Part shown: piece by piece, positions 9,186 through 19,810 of the stretch
Layout of the letters: each line of letters opens with the position of its first letter
Position numbering within the stretch: the stretch's first letter is position 1
Assembly (NCBI GenBank): GCA_051453625.1
Contig: JBOZIK010000001.1
Coordinates: forward strand, 38,783,866-38,821,951
Direction: 5' to 3'
From: Welwitschia mirabilis
Taxonomy: Eukaryota; Gnetophyta; Gnetopsida; Welwitschiales
Length of the DNA: 38,086 nt
Notes under the pieces: model-generated
Seen by the model: only the letters and a program-made list of their open reading frames with translations
Told to the model about the DNA's origin: nothing
The model's database searches: none
Made by a program: the position numbers and the translations under genes

Positions 9186-9506
9186 CTTTCTACCATAGTT
9201 CCATGGAAGCAATGCAAAGATCTCTTATTAAAAATGAGCATAAAGGAACACAATCTGTTTTTACGACTTCAAAGCCTTCCCTCTACCCCAACCTCCCTAT
9301 TTCTAACCCTCCATTAGGGTGAAAACCCTACCTTACATTGACATAATACCAACCCACGAATAATTGATTAAAAGGGACTTTTAAAATACAAGGACTTGTA
9401 ACAACTACTTTTCTTGACCTCCTTTTTTTTTTTAAATTAATTCAACATTACATCAAGGGAAACATAGAATATAGAGAGAAGGCTTAACTTTATTTTCCAA
9501 CAATTC
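9040..9506 (-). mobile_element. Minus-strand copia 3' LTR
   Basis: On the minus strand the LTR starts TGTTGGAAAATAAAG directly after a polypurine tract. It contains gagatctttgcattgctt and a tggtagaaagagccc stretch, homologous to the copia-1 LTR at about 4190-4230. Its first 150 bp differ from the 5' LTR at 4014, so the two are related but not a simple pair. The distal boundary (about 9040) is not sharp. Confidence 0.6.
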
Positions 9507-9521
9507 TCCCCCTTGAAGACA
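9506..9521 (-). other. Copia polypurine tract
   Basis: The minus strand reads cttcaagggggagaatt just before the LTR start, a typical copia plus-strand priming site. Confidence 0.8.
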
Positions 9522-9622
9522 AATCTAACCAGCCTTCCAAGGAAACAAGAGATGCACTGTTTCAAACACCCACTGCCTACATAATAGCTATTCGAAGTTT
9601 TCCTCTACAAAAGTCATACTTC

Positions 9623-10570
9623 TCAACTGTGACCATTCTTCAAAGCATCAGCAATGTTCATTTTGGTTTCGATCTTCTGCAAAGCAACTACGCCATCTTC
9701 TATAACCTCTATAAAATAAAGCTGTAAATCAACCTGTTTTGTCCTTCCATGATAGGCTAAATTTTTGACTAAAGTGTAAGGCACTCTCACTGTCACAAAA
9801 TACAAGATACCTTTCTTGCTTCAAACCAAGAGAATGAAGAAATTTGCGTAGCCAAATCATCTCTTTGCATGCTTTTGTGAAAGCCACATATTCAGCTTCT
9901 ATGATAGACGATGTAACTAATGGCTGAAGATGGGATAACCCTCTAATGGCTTCTCTGTCAAAGGTAAAAGCATAACTTGTATTAGAACATATGCTATCTA
10001 TTGCAAAATTCCCATCAACAAAACTTTGAATACATAAATCTCCATCACCAAAACACAAGCAAGCCATTTGTTCTCCCTTTAAATATGTTAGAGTACATTT
10101 TACAGCAAGCCGATGATTCCAACCAAAGTTACTCATGTATTTACTAACTACTTCAACTGCATAAGCAATGTCAAGATGAGTACATACCATAGCATTCATG
10201 AGTGAGCCTATTGCTGAAGTATGTAGAATATTTTTCACCTTTGCAACTTTATCTTTTGCATTGGGACAAGCACTTCTGGATAGCTGGAAGTGAGAGCTAA
10301 AGGAGTACTTATAGGCTGGGCATCTTCCATCCCAAAACATTCAAGCAACTTGCTAGTGTAGTCACTCTGGTCAAACTACAACTTTTCTGCTCCCTCTATC
10401 TGTGAATATTCATTCTTAGAATTTTTTTTGTGTTCCCCAAATCTTTTATTGCAAATTGCTTGCCTATTTCCACTATCAAATGCTTGATTTCGATCTCATC
10501 ATTTCCTGCAATCAACATGTCATCAATGTATAACAACATGATAACAAACTTTCCTGAGGTACTTCTAGAA
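9623..10570 (-). pseudogene. Minus-strand copia reverse transcriptase end and RNase H
   Basis: From 10570 downward the minus strand reads SGKFVIMLLYIDDMLIAGND; YIDD (within 10513-10530) is the reverse transcriptase catalytic motif. Frame changes and stops follow around 10350-10440. A 203-codon frame (10340-9732) then contains AIGSLMNAMVCTHLDIAYAV and the RNase H domain. Its catalytic positions look intact: aspartate in SFVDGNFA, glutamate in SIIEAEYVA and aspartate in VFCDSESALH. After a frameshift near 9790 the ORF 9805-9623 gives NLAYHGRTKQVDLQLYFIEV and NIADALKNG, the domain end (usual form: ADMLTK). The N-terminal half of the reverse transcriptase is missing at 10570, where a plus-strand LTR piece begins. 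Confidence 0.8.
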
Positions 10571-10574
10571 GTAG

Positions 10575-10745
10575 TCCTTTTTATGGATTTTTTAGAGCTG
10601 CTGCTAGAAGGCTCTATATGTTAGCTTGTTCTGCTGTGATAATCAGGGCTCTACACTGCTAAGGACATGGGCTAGAAAGGGGCCAAAGTGCAGATTTTTG
10701 TGTGTGTCTTTTACTGATTTATTGTTTTCTTTTGTTAAGTCAGTT
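10575..10745 (+). mobile_element. Partial copia LTR, plus strand
   Basis: The stretch matches the 3' half of the copia-1 LTR (about 4145-4294) in order: gctgctagaagg, agcttgttctgctgtgataa, gggctagaaagggg and tttattgttttctttt. The 5' half of the LTR is missing, and no primer-binding site follows. It may be the 3' LTR remnant of copia-1 with its left part removed by the rearrangement that brought in the minus-strand reverse transcriptase. Confidence 0.6.
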
Positions 10746-11282
10746 GGAACTACTTGACTGTAGAAATAATAACTTTTAAATTTTTATCTAATTCAAAACA
10801 GATTACTAAATTTTGTTTCGCTTTGGATATTGTGAGCTGGCTTAACTAGAGTTTTGCAATTGATTTTACTTTAGTCGTTGGAATTGAGCAGCAAACTTTT
10901 TGCTCATAGGTGTTTTCTTCATTGTCAAATTATTTCTCCACTAGAAGTTATTGGCAGGAGGTACTTGGAAAAATCTCATTCCCTTTGAACATCTGAACGA
11001 GCCTGGTTTTCTAAGATTTTTTATGAAGTATTAGACATAGTAATGCAAGAATGGAGAAATGTTTTATCTTTTCTCCTCAAACCTATTTGGCCTGTATTAT
11101 TTCTGAGATAGGTGTTTGCTTTGCTGTGTTAGAGAACTTGGCTTACACACATTTAAATTTTGTTGTGCATCTTGTAGGAGGTGTAGTGCCGACATTATTA
11201 ATGTCCTCTTCTAAGGCTTTTTGATGCCTCATTTGAATAAACTGTGGAATGCTGGCTAAATCAACTAGTGTTTATATTGCAG
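10746..11282 (+). other. Probable intron sequence upstream of the PP2C exon
   Basis: This T-rich, non-coding stretch has no retroelement signature and ends in gtttatattgcag, a good splice acceptor with pyrimidine-rich lead. I find no upstream PP2C exon in it. Confidence 0.5.
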
Positions 11283-11501
11283 GGAAGCGCAAGGAGACTT
11301 GTTAAAGCTGCTCTTCAAGAAGCAGCAAAGAAAAGAGAGATGCGTTATGCAGATCTCAAAAAGATTGACCGTAGAGTCAGACGGCATTTTCATGATGATA
11401 TCACTGTAATTGTTTTGTTTCTAGACCATAACTTAATAAGTAAATGCACAGTTGAAGGTCCAAAAATATCATTAAGAGGTTGTGCAGTTAATGCTTCGTG
11501 A
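11283..11501 (+). CDS. Protein phosphatase 2C (clade D type), terminal exon
   Basis: After the acceptor ...ttgcag the exon reads [20 protein letters not shown], then [20 protein letters not shown] and [14 protein letters not shown], and stops at TGA 11499-11501 after 72 codons. This closely matches, from family knowledge, the C-terminal end of plant PP2C clade D Ser/Thr phosphatases, the family that dephosphorylates plasma-membrane H+-ATPase and opposes SAUR-dependent cell expansion. The HDD aspartates near the end are metal-site residues and are intact. The exon start at GS fits the usual last intron of these genes as I recall it. Two oddities are [10 protein letters not shown] where the family usually has a glycine (DRGVRRHF), and a C-terminus ending [10 protein letters not shown] that is shorter than usual. 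The earlier exons are not in the window. It may be the last exon of a gene with a very long intron, or an isolated fragment. Confidence 0.8.
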   Translation, partial: GSARRLVKAALQEAAKKREMRYADLKKIDRRVRRHFHDDITVIVLFLDHNLISKCTVEGPKISLRGCAVNAS

Positions 11502-12929
11502 TTTCTCTTTCTCACTGGTCCCAATCTCGAATGGTAACTCTTCCAACATGATGTGGTAGTGTTTTTGGTTGGATCAAAATCTGATCTGCATATTTCCCTC
11601 AAATACTTCAACCTTGCTAAAGAACAATACCACATCTATTCTTTGGACTAAATGACAAGCACCAGAACAAACAATTGTAGGGCTTTTCTGGGAGCATATA
11701 CGACTTCCCTTTTATTCAGACATCATTAGCAAAATTCATTCTTTTTGTATCATAAATGAAGATCTCAAAAGACTCTTTTTAGCTCTTAATGCATGTCACC
11801 AGCCTAAGGTGCCTTTCAAATATAGTTGTTACTACTTCCTCCCCATTCTGCACTCTTGATGCCTGATTTGCTTTCAGTTATCTTGATGCATTTAACTGCC
11901 TTTGAAGAAGCAAAAACAAAGTGTTTCTGTTCTAGGAAATGGTTTTTGGTTCCCTAAACAAATTCAGGTACATCGTTGGTCGTACTTGAACTTGACAAAA
12001 TGGTCTAACTGGAAGCTGCATAAATATTGTATTTCGCTGTGATGGTTTTGATTCCAGATCTGTACAGCATTGTCAAGCAAAGAATATTGATGTGCTCCAT
12101 GATTATGTTCTTAGACTCCCTTGGCCATTTGGATCAGTTTAGCACTGTAGCCAGTGCTACCTAAGACAAGCTTTACTACCTTAAGGCAACCTCAAGTCTA
12201 ATTCTTTAAAGTGATCTCATCTCCTTAGTTTATGAAGAGCAATGTATGGACTGCAGACAGGGTGTTTCACCCAGTAGCATTAAACGCATTCATATTTTCA
12301 GTTACAGACATCAGGTATAATGGTCTTTTGATGAGGTGCAGAAGATAAACTGTTTTTCTTTTCACATGTAAGACCTGTTCCAATTTCCCCTACAATCTGT
12401 ATGGTTCCCAAGGTGATTAATTTGTTCCCAAGGTGATTAATTTAACTGAATTTGTTAACCTACAATTATGTTTTCTTTGATCCCATTATCTAGTGATCAC
12501 ATATGATTGCAACAAATGAACATTTACTGGACCTGTAGTATGCAGCATATTGCATTTTTGCAATGGGGGATAACGACATGAGTGGATTTACTTTTTACAT
12601 CTGTCCTCTGGCACACAGGACTTCTTGATGATCATATCCTGCTTAGTGACTATGTCAAGTCTCAAATAATCAAGGAACAATAGTAACTATAAATGCAACT
12701 GCAATACACCTGAAGCACCATGAGTTTTCTACCACGCATAATCATTTTGCCAGTTGCACATGGTGTGGGAAAAGGAGGAATACTGCTTTTGATCATTGCC
12801 TTGCATTAAATTCTATTATTTAGTAGCAATCATATAATTAGTTGCAACTGTGATATGTTCAGCATTTTCTCGAGAACACACAAAAGATTCTGAAGCCTGA
12901 AAATTTTATGATTTGTTTTAAACCTTTTT
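11502..12929 (+). other. PP2C 3' flank, possibly 3' UTR; no other gene seen
   Basis: The sequence has a more even composition than the retroelement regions and no ORF resembling a known protein. The proximal part is presumably 3' UTR. I cannot place the poly(A) site. Confidence 0.4.
12404..12443 (+). repeat. 20-bp perfect tandem duplication
   Basis: gttcccaaggtgattaattt occurs twice in direct succession (12404-12423 and 12424-12443). Confidence 0.95.
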
Positions 12930-13239
12930 ATGAAGCTATCATTAATATATTGTTTGTGGTTTGGTTTTGTTTTGTTTTATTTTTTTTCCCCTTAATCTCT
13001 CCTGCGTAGAATTCCAAATTCTATTTGCAAAGGGATGTGATAACTCTCCGAACACTGAGATTGCTTTGTATTATTTTTGTTTTTGGTCATAACCAAGTGT
13101 TTCTATCTTGAAAGAACACCTAACTATTGCAGAAGAGCGTGAAGCAGTATGAGAGCTGACAGAATTCACAAATTGAAGATTAAATATTTTCGTTCACAAA
13201 AAATTATGAAAATATCAGTATGAAGCTATCATTAATATA
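12930..13239 (-). mobile_element. 268-bp retroposon-like insertion with 21-bp target-site duplication
   Basis: A perfect 21-bp direct repeat beginning tatgaagctatcattaat lies at 12930-12950 and 13219-13239. The 268 bp between them (12951-13218) begin with a T-rich run that, on the minus strand, is an A-rich 3' tail (ggggaaaaaaaataaaac and onward) abutting one repeat copy. Long target-site duplications plus an A-rich end are the marks of target-primed reverse transcription, so this could be a SINE, a 5'-truncated LINE or a short processed pseudogene. I see no convincing tRNA-type A and B boxes. Confidence 0.6.
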
Positions 13240-14535
13240 CTTGAAAGTAGATGGTTTATATAAGCCGAAGTTCTGTTGAAGATGTTGAAGATGCTACCAA
13301 ATGTTATTGCATGTTAATAAAATATTGTAGGTATACTATGTGGAGCTTGGAGATATCTAAGAAAGTAATAGAAAGACTCAAAAATTGTCATGGGATGATA
13401 GAAGACATCAGAAATATTATTCAGAAAACTTTTAAAATGTTATTGATTTATTTTAGGGTTGACGTTGTTAAAGACCAAACCAGAGACGAAGGTACTGCCA
13501 TATAGTTTAGCATATTTATATGATATTATAGAAATACTAGATAGCAATTTGGTGATATTTAAAGATGCAGGGGAAATGATGACTTGAAGATTGTTATTGA
13601 ATGGCTAGAAAACATAAGGAATGCGACAAATTAAATGGTAAAGCATAAACTTACCCTTTATTTATTGTGCAAGAACAAAAGAAACAATTAAGATCTTTAA
13701 ATAATCTGCTTTGTTTAAACAGGCACATAGAAAGCTATGCCTCAACAGTTTGAAAGAAAGAATGAGAAAATTTGTTTTTGAGGCATCGTGTTAAAGCATC
13801 GCAATCTTTGCCATAGGTTCTTGCAGGATGGCAATAGTAAAAGAACTTTTACTCCTTTATATACTAAAAAGGATTGATATTTTGTGCCTTACACACAACA
13901 GAGAATTTGTGATATGTCACTAAGGGGTGATTAATACATAATTTAAAAGAGAGTACCTGATTTGAACTTTCTTTTTTGATGTATGATATTATAAACATGG
14001 AAAACTTTGTATTTGGGATGACAAGAAAATGCAATGTTTTGTATGATGATTTAAGACATGACATGGTATTATTGTTCATTTATCTGGCATTAAAATTTTA
14101 TGCATTTTTCTTGTGTATGTCATGATTTTGAGCTGCAGATTGAACATGGATTTGATTTGATGAAAAAAGATGGTGTTTACCCTTGGCGAGGGTAATGAGC
14201 CACATCTATGGATGAGTTAGTCAATATGTATTGTTAGTTCTAACATAGCATTGCAGCTTGGTTATTGAAATTGAAATATTGTAAAATAGAGTTAACTGTA
14301 TATTTTTAACAAGAGTTAAATTGGAGGATATAGTGTTGTGATAGTTATAGGACCTAAACTGTAGGAGGAAAAACCAAGCATAGTAGCTAGCAAGAGCAAG
14401 GAAAAATTTATGTTATTGAAGTGAACAAACTGGGGTTTCCATACAGGCAGCAAAACACAGGAAAAGCAATGGTTGATAATGCCTTGGGAAGGAGCTTGTG
14501 TTAACTGAGATTTGCTTTAAGCAGATTTTTCAGCA
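13240..14535. other. No gene recognised
   Basis: This is AT-rich sequence. An open frame of 84 codons at 13251-13505 has no recognisable domain, and its composition is like the surrounding DNA. Confidence 0.4.
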
Positions 14536-15301
14536 TGTTATTAGTATTTCTAAAGCGATGCCGAGTCGTCTTCCACTTTCAAACTATTCCTCGTAAAAAA
14601 TATAAAATAATAATAATAATACTAATGCTACTACTTAAATAGTTTAAATCAAAATGGTAAAAAAATTAGAAGTTATGGGTTGAGATTTTAACAAATAAAG
14701 AATAATAAAATAAACAACAACGACAACAACAACAACAATATAATAATAATAATAAGAAGTAGTCAAAATGGAAAATGTATGTTTCATAGCAAATTAGAAT
14801 TGAAGAGAGGGGATGTTTCATAAACATGGCAACTGTGGGAAGAGATATGAAACCCATAAATTTGGAAGTGGAAAAACACATCACTATAGTGCATCAATTG
14901 ACAAAGTAGGGGGAAAAAAAGGAAAAAACAAAGGTCGTTCCGAGGGAAATCAGATAAGACATCAATGAATTAGAAGATAAATTCATGAATCCTCAGTGTA
15001 CAACATAAGGCCTTCAAAGAAAGTCTTGTTGGTGCTAGAGTAAGACCCCTTAGGTGTTGCTTTGAAGTGTGCAGAACACTCTTGTAGCAATCTCTAGAAG
15101 TGCTATAAGAGGCTTATTGAAGTGATCATCAAAACAATTATTTATTTGTATATATGGATAAATTTGTATAAATTATTTATAAATTTGATTAAAATTTATT
15201 TATTACTATATGTAAATGTAAATGTTCAAATTCTTTGTTGATTAAGATCTTTGTGATTAATTTTTTAATCAACTATTTGAATTATTTATTTAACTCTTTT
15301 A
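14536..15301 (+). mobile_element. Copia-2 5' LTR
   Basis: It starts TGTTATTAGTATTTC and ends at 15301, just before the primer-binding site. It aligns along its length with 19820-20667: shared stretches include gtcaaaatgg, catagcaaattagaattga, gaagtgctat, and the 3' end tttgattaa followed by ttaatcaa and ttgaattattt. Divergence is substantial, pointing to an old insertion. Confidence 0.8.
14596..14758 (+). repeat. TAA and CAA microsatellites inside the copia-2 5' LTR
   Basis: (TAA)n runs lie at about 14605-14622 and 14740-14755, and an ACA/CAA run with one interruption at about 14712-14738. The 3' LTR has only a short TAA run at the matching place, so the microsatellites grew after insertion or differed in length. 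Confidence 0.8.
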
Positions 15302-15303
15302 GT

Positions 15304-15315
15304 TGGTATTAAAGC
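15304..15315 (+). other. Copia-2 primer-binding site, degenerate
   Basis: TGGTATTAAAGC matches the tRNA-Met primer site at 10 of 12 positions and directly follows the LTR end. Confidence 0.7.
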
Positions 15316-15569
15316 CATCACAAGGAGAAAACTTGAAAACACTAAATAAAGTATTCCATTAAAGAAAACTAAAGCAATTTAAAAAAACACACACGAAAAA
15401 GGAAAGAATAAAGAAATCTTTTTGAGTCCTTGAGGAAAACTAGGTTGCCATTTCATAGTTTAGCAGTCACAAGACTTAAGTTTGAAAGAAAACACCTCCA
15501 AAAAGAAGAGCAACAGCTAAAAGAGAAGCCCTCCATCACCTCCCTTTCAAGAGAGCCAAATCAATGCAA

Positions 15570-16600
15570 GTAGTTCACAAGTCAAACTTTCTGAAGGCAT
15601 GGGCAAAATAATTGATGTTCCAGCCTTTGACGAGGTCACTATGATATGTGGAAATTAATGACGACAATGGACTAAAAAACACAGGATTATGGACATAAAG
15701 TGTAAATGATGTTGATAATCTCAAATGCACACAAAGATACAAAAGAATTTTCTTGTGAAGAGAGACAAAGACAAAATGTTGCAAAAATCATGATAGGTAT
15801 TAATAGTGCATTTGATAATCAAGAGCTGAAAAAAAATATGATCTAGTATCAATTAAGTGTACTAAGGCCACAAGAGGGTTCAATCCATCAAATTAAAAAC
15901 TTGGGAGCTGAATTTTAGTGCTTAAAAATTGAGAGGAGTGTGTAGAAGGCTATATTTAGAGTAAAAGATGGTGGAAGAAAACTTAGTGCTATTGGATATT
16001 GTCCGTCAACAAATGATGTAGTCCTAAAAGTCTTGAGGTCTTTAACACCTTAATCTAAACATAGCTATTATGCTAGCAACTTGCTTGATTTAAGCTCTGT
16101 TTTAGTAGAAGAACTATTAGGGAGGATAATTTGAAAGAGTGTACACTTAAATCAAATGAAATAGCTAATAAATTTATCTTATTAAATGTTCTCTCCTATA
16201 CTTGATGAAAGCATTAAAACTCTCTATGGTGGTAAAGAAAGAGGTAGAAATGGAAGAAGAAAGGAAGAGGTAGAGGACTTTCAAACTTCCCCAATCAAAA
16301 TCAATATAATGCAAATTAAAGTTAGCAAGAGGAGTTTTAACAAAATAATAATTCCCAAAACACAAGAAGTGGAAAAGGTAAAGAGGAAAAAAGGCAGAAG
16401 AGATTCCATTTATTGATACTGTTGCAAAAAGCCTAATCATCTTGCAAAAGATTGTGGACAAAGAATAAAAAATGAGGTAAATGCAGAGGTAAATGCAGTT
16501 TGCTTGATTGAAGAGAAAGGGGAAAACAATCATGACAGTGCACATTTGACAACAGGTAATATGGAACAAGAACTCAAGAACGAGCTTTTGTGATAGCAAC
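15570..16600 (+). pseudogene. Copia-2 gag, decayed
   Basis: The N-terminal Gag pattern is seen as IDVPAFDE followed, in another frame, by HYDMWKLMTTMD (about 15610-15675; the family has YD.W...M...L). VVLKVLRSLTP (about 16017-16050) and LDLSSVLVEELLGRII (about 16088-16131) match the later helices. The ORF 16186-16416 is lysine- and arginine-rich linker. The zinc knuckle at 16411-16455 reads CKKPNHLAKDC, but its first cysteine is a TGA stop. Several stops and frameshifts rule out a product. Confidence 0.7.
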
Positions 16601-16604
16601 TAAA

Positions 16605-16665
16605 AGGGAGTGGATTTGTGATAGTTGTCGCTTATACTCGGTGACTAATAAAAGGGACATATTCT
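16605..16665 (+). pseudogene. Copia-2 protease remnant
   Basis: REWICDSCRLYSVTNKRDIF (16608-16667) matches the copia protease start W..DSG.S.H.T. The catalytic triad DSG has become DSC, and the histidine further on is lost. The rest of the protease is not readable in one frame. Confidence 0.6.
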
Positions 16666-16939
16666 AGACCTACAAAAAAAGTACACAATGCTGGTCATGT
16701 TGGTTTTGGAGGTGAAAATAGTGGAATTATTGAAGGCATAGGAGAGATCAAGATAAGAATTTTAAGGGACAGCCTTAAACCATAAGTAATGTATTGTATA
16801 TACCCAACATATAGTGCAATATTTGAGTCTTGGTTAACTTTAGAAAAATGGTTTTCAAAGTTGTGTTAGAAAATAACACATGTACAATTATTAAAGATGG
16901 AATAAAATTATGTCTTCCAAGATCCCTCAACTATCTTTA

Positions 16940-17830
16940 TAAATTCAAATTTGAGAAGAGGTTAGTATCTCGAGCAGATGAGTTCTGGTTATGGCATGGA
17001 AGATTCAGACATGCCTCATTTCCATACACGAAAGAAGTGATTAATAAGAAACATTGTTGAAGGGATTCCAAAGCTTGATGTCCATGAAACAATCACTTTC
17101 AAAAATTGTATTCAATGGAGACAAACTAGAGTGCCTTTTACAAGCATTGGAAAAACATTGGAGAAGACTCTAGGGTTTTTTCATAATGACATATGTGGTC
17201 CTATGAGAATTCCATGCCTAAATTACAACATCTACTTTGTTGCCTTCATTGATGACTGCATCAGGTTTTTTCCTATTCTCTTCATGAAGTCCCAAGCCTC
17301 GCACTCTTTCATGTTATATAAGAACTTTATTGAGGAGAGTTAGGCTATAAAATCAAGGCATTAAGGAGCGGCAGGGAGAATACACTTCACATGAGTTCCA
17401 ACATTATCTTAAAAATAATGGCATTTTGCCCTAAACAACTACAAGGTATATCACTCAACAAAATGGGATGCCTGCAAGAATAAGAACTTAGTTGACATGA
17501 TAGGAACCATGCTTAACGATGCAAACCTTTCAAATAAATATTGGGTTGAAGCAATTAGCACAACCGACAACCTACAAAATAGGCTTCTAACCAAGGATTT
17601 GAAGTATATGTACCCCTATGAAGCTTGGGATGGCAAAATCTTTAATCTCTCTTATGTAAAATGTTTTTGGATCAAGATGCTATGTGAAGAATATTTCCCA
17701 ATCAAAATAAATAATATCTCAAATCAAGAGAGTTTATATTCATTAGTTACATGTAAATAAGATAGGCGTCCGGAGATGAGAACAAACAAGATAGTTGAAA
17801 GGATTGATGTGAAATGCCATGAAGCAACAA
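16940..17830 (+). pseudogene. Copia-2 gag-pre-integrase and integrase
   Basis: FWLWHGRFRHASFPYTKEVI (about 16983-17045) is the gag-pre-integrase signature. ORF 17131-17343 gives LGFFHNDICGPMRIP followed by YFVAFIDDCIRFFPILFMKS, the integrase core start with its first catalytic aspartate. The DNGGE region (about 17360-17395) has collapsed to a short RS..REYTS-like remnant, so the second catalytic aspartate is gone. ORF 17497-17760 reads MLNDANLSNKYWVEAISTTD then LQNRLLTKDL and YEAWDGKIFNLSYVKCFW, the C-terminal half. Stops separate the parts. Confidence 0.8.
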
Positions 17831-18369
17831 ATTTAGTCCCTTCAAATAAGATAAGTTGTAAATTTTGATATAAAATACACTAATGGGGAGGAATCATACC
17901 ATAAAGATGAAGCCTTCCTTAATGATAATTCAGAAAATTTGCATGATGATCTAGAAGATGTAACTAATGACAAGATGGATGAGATTTCAACACTTGATGA
18001 GGTGTTTGATGTTGATCATGAAGTATCAGCCCTGAAACACCATAGAAGAATATCGAAATACTTGGACAAAAGCAACATTATTAGTTCAACATGTAGTGAT
18101 ATGAAGACTAAAGCTAGTTAAAGCATCAAGCATACTTCGTAGCCATGAATAAAGAACTTAGGCTATTCCATGCAATCCAAAATGCTTCATTTATGATAGG
18201 TGATCCAATTAAATGTAGTGATGGAAAGGACTTCACCATTGGCAAGAAGCGATGTAGTAAGAAATAAACCAAATTAACAAATCCAAAGCATGGGATTTGG
18301 TTTCCTAACCTTGAAACAAGATCAGAGTTAGAACTGAGTAGATTTATAAAATAGGATATTATGTTGACA

Positions 18370-19640
18370 AAATGTAAATAAGTATAAAGCAAGGTTGGTG
18401 GCACAACATGATGTTCAAGAATACGAAATAGACTATGTAATTCCTAAGAACACTCCCTTTATATGCTTCAAAAATCAAAATGAAGATGTATTGATGGATG
18501 TTAACATTTTTAAGTGGTGACATGCATGAAGAAGTTTATGTGAAGCAACCAAGTGCATTTATTGTTGAAGGAAAAGAAAACCATGTTTATTTGCTAAAGA
18601 AGGCTCTATATGCAGTTAAACAAGCCCAAGAGCTTGGTATTTGAAACTACATATATAATTAAAGAAGCAAGGGTATGAGTAGTACCAAAAATAGTATGCA
18701 TATATTCACCTAATATGGTTGAAACCTTTTCTTGATGATTCATGTTGATGATATTAGACTTGAAAGATCAAAACAATGATTGATAACCTTAAATATAATA
18801 TGGTGAATGAGCTTGAAATTACAAACTTGAGAAATCTATTGTACTAGTTTGACATAGAAAATTAGACAAGCACACAATGGAATGTTCTTAAATCAAGCAA
18901 AATACATCCAAGATATGCTATGTAAGTTCTCCACATACAATTACAAACCTATAAGTACCCATCTTTCTCTATCTACAACTCTCAAAAGAAATGAATGGTG
19001 AAAGCATAGATGAACATAATTATAGGTCTATTTGGGAAACTTTGAAGTAATTAATAGCAACTAAACCTAATATTCAATATTCTTTGAATCTAGTGGTCAA
19101 ATATATGTCCAAGCGTTTGAATCCTCACTAATGATAAACAAACAAGATATTAAGGTATGTTAAATCTACTTCCGCTTTTGGCCTTTAGTAAGAATGCAAA
19201 GTGACTTCAATTTAGAAGGTTATGTTAATGCTCATTGGGTGTTTGGCTAGGATCATTGGATGATAGAAGTAGTACAAGTTTCTATGTCGTGCATATGGGT
19301 TAGTGTAGTAAGAAATAGACATTGCCTTGTCCTCTATTGTAGCTAAATACATGGTAGTAGATTTTTCTTCTCAATAAATTTGTTGGCTTGACAAGTTATC
19401 CAATAAATTTTCCATTCCTTCAAACAAGTCAATTATATAGTGATAGTATGTCTACCATTGCAATATCTAAAAAAGTCCATGATACATTCAAGAATCAAAC
19501 ACATTAATACTGGTTACCATTTCATATAGTAATTGATTGAAGAAGGGTTAATTACCATTTGATATTTTCCAACTCATGTACAAATTACTAATTTTTCATA
19601 AATGCATTAGACATAAATGATTTGTTATACTAAGGGAAAA
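18370..19640 (+). pseudogene. Copia-2 reverse transcriptase and RNase H, heavily decayed
   Basis: ARLVAQHDVQEYEIDY (from about 18387) is the start of the reverse transcriptase. VKQPSAFIVEGKENHVYLLK and KALYAVKQAQ (about 18541-18632) match the fingers and palm entry. HVDDI at 18741-18755 is the degraded YVDD active site. LNQAKYIQDMLCKFS (about 18888-18933) and fragments with RNase H resemblance (about 19370-19560) follow. Frameshifts and stops occur every few dozen codons. No clear ADIFTKP-type end is readable. Confidence 0.7.
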
Positions 19641-19810
19641 AATTCTGTGTTCTTGACATTTTAACGAAGGGGAAGAAATCCTAAAATTAATAATCTCCCA
19701 CAAAGACATGTGCTACCACATACACATCAAACATGTGGTAGGTGTTGCTTACAACTCTAAAAATGTTGATTACTTAAAATTTTATGATATAATAGAACTA
19801 AATATGTCAA

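Noticed and set aside
13251-13505. 84-codon plus-strand ORF after the retroposon-like insertion
   Set aside because: No recognisable domain, no splice or promoter context, and composition like the flanks.
14666-14884. Minus-strand ORF with a cysteine/leucine run
   Set aside because: It translates the CAA/TAA microsatellites of the copia-2 LTR; the run is a repeat artefact.
16174-16599. 141-codon minus-strand ORF
   Set aside because: It is the antisense shadow of the lysine-rich copia-2 gag on the plus strand, which has the real motifs (KPNHLAKDC).
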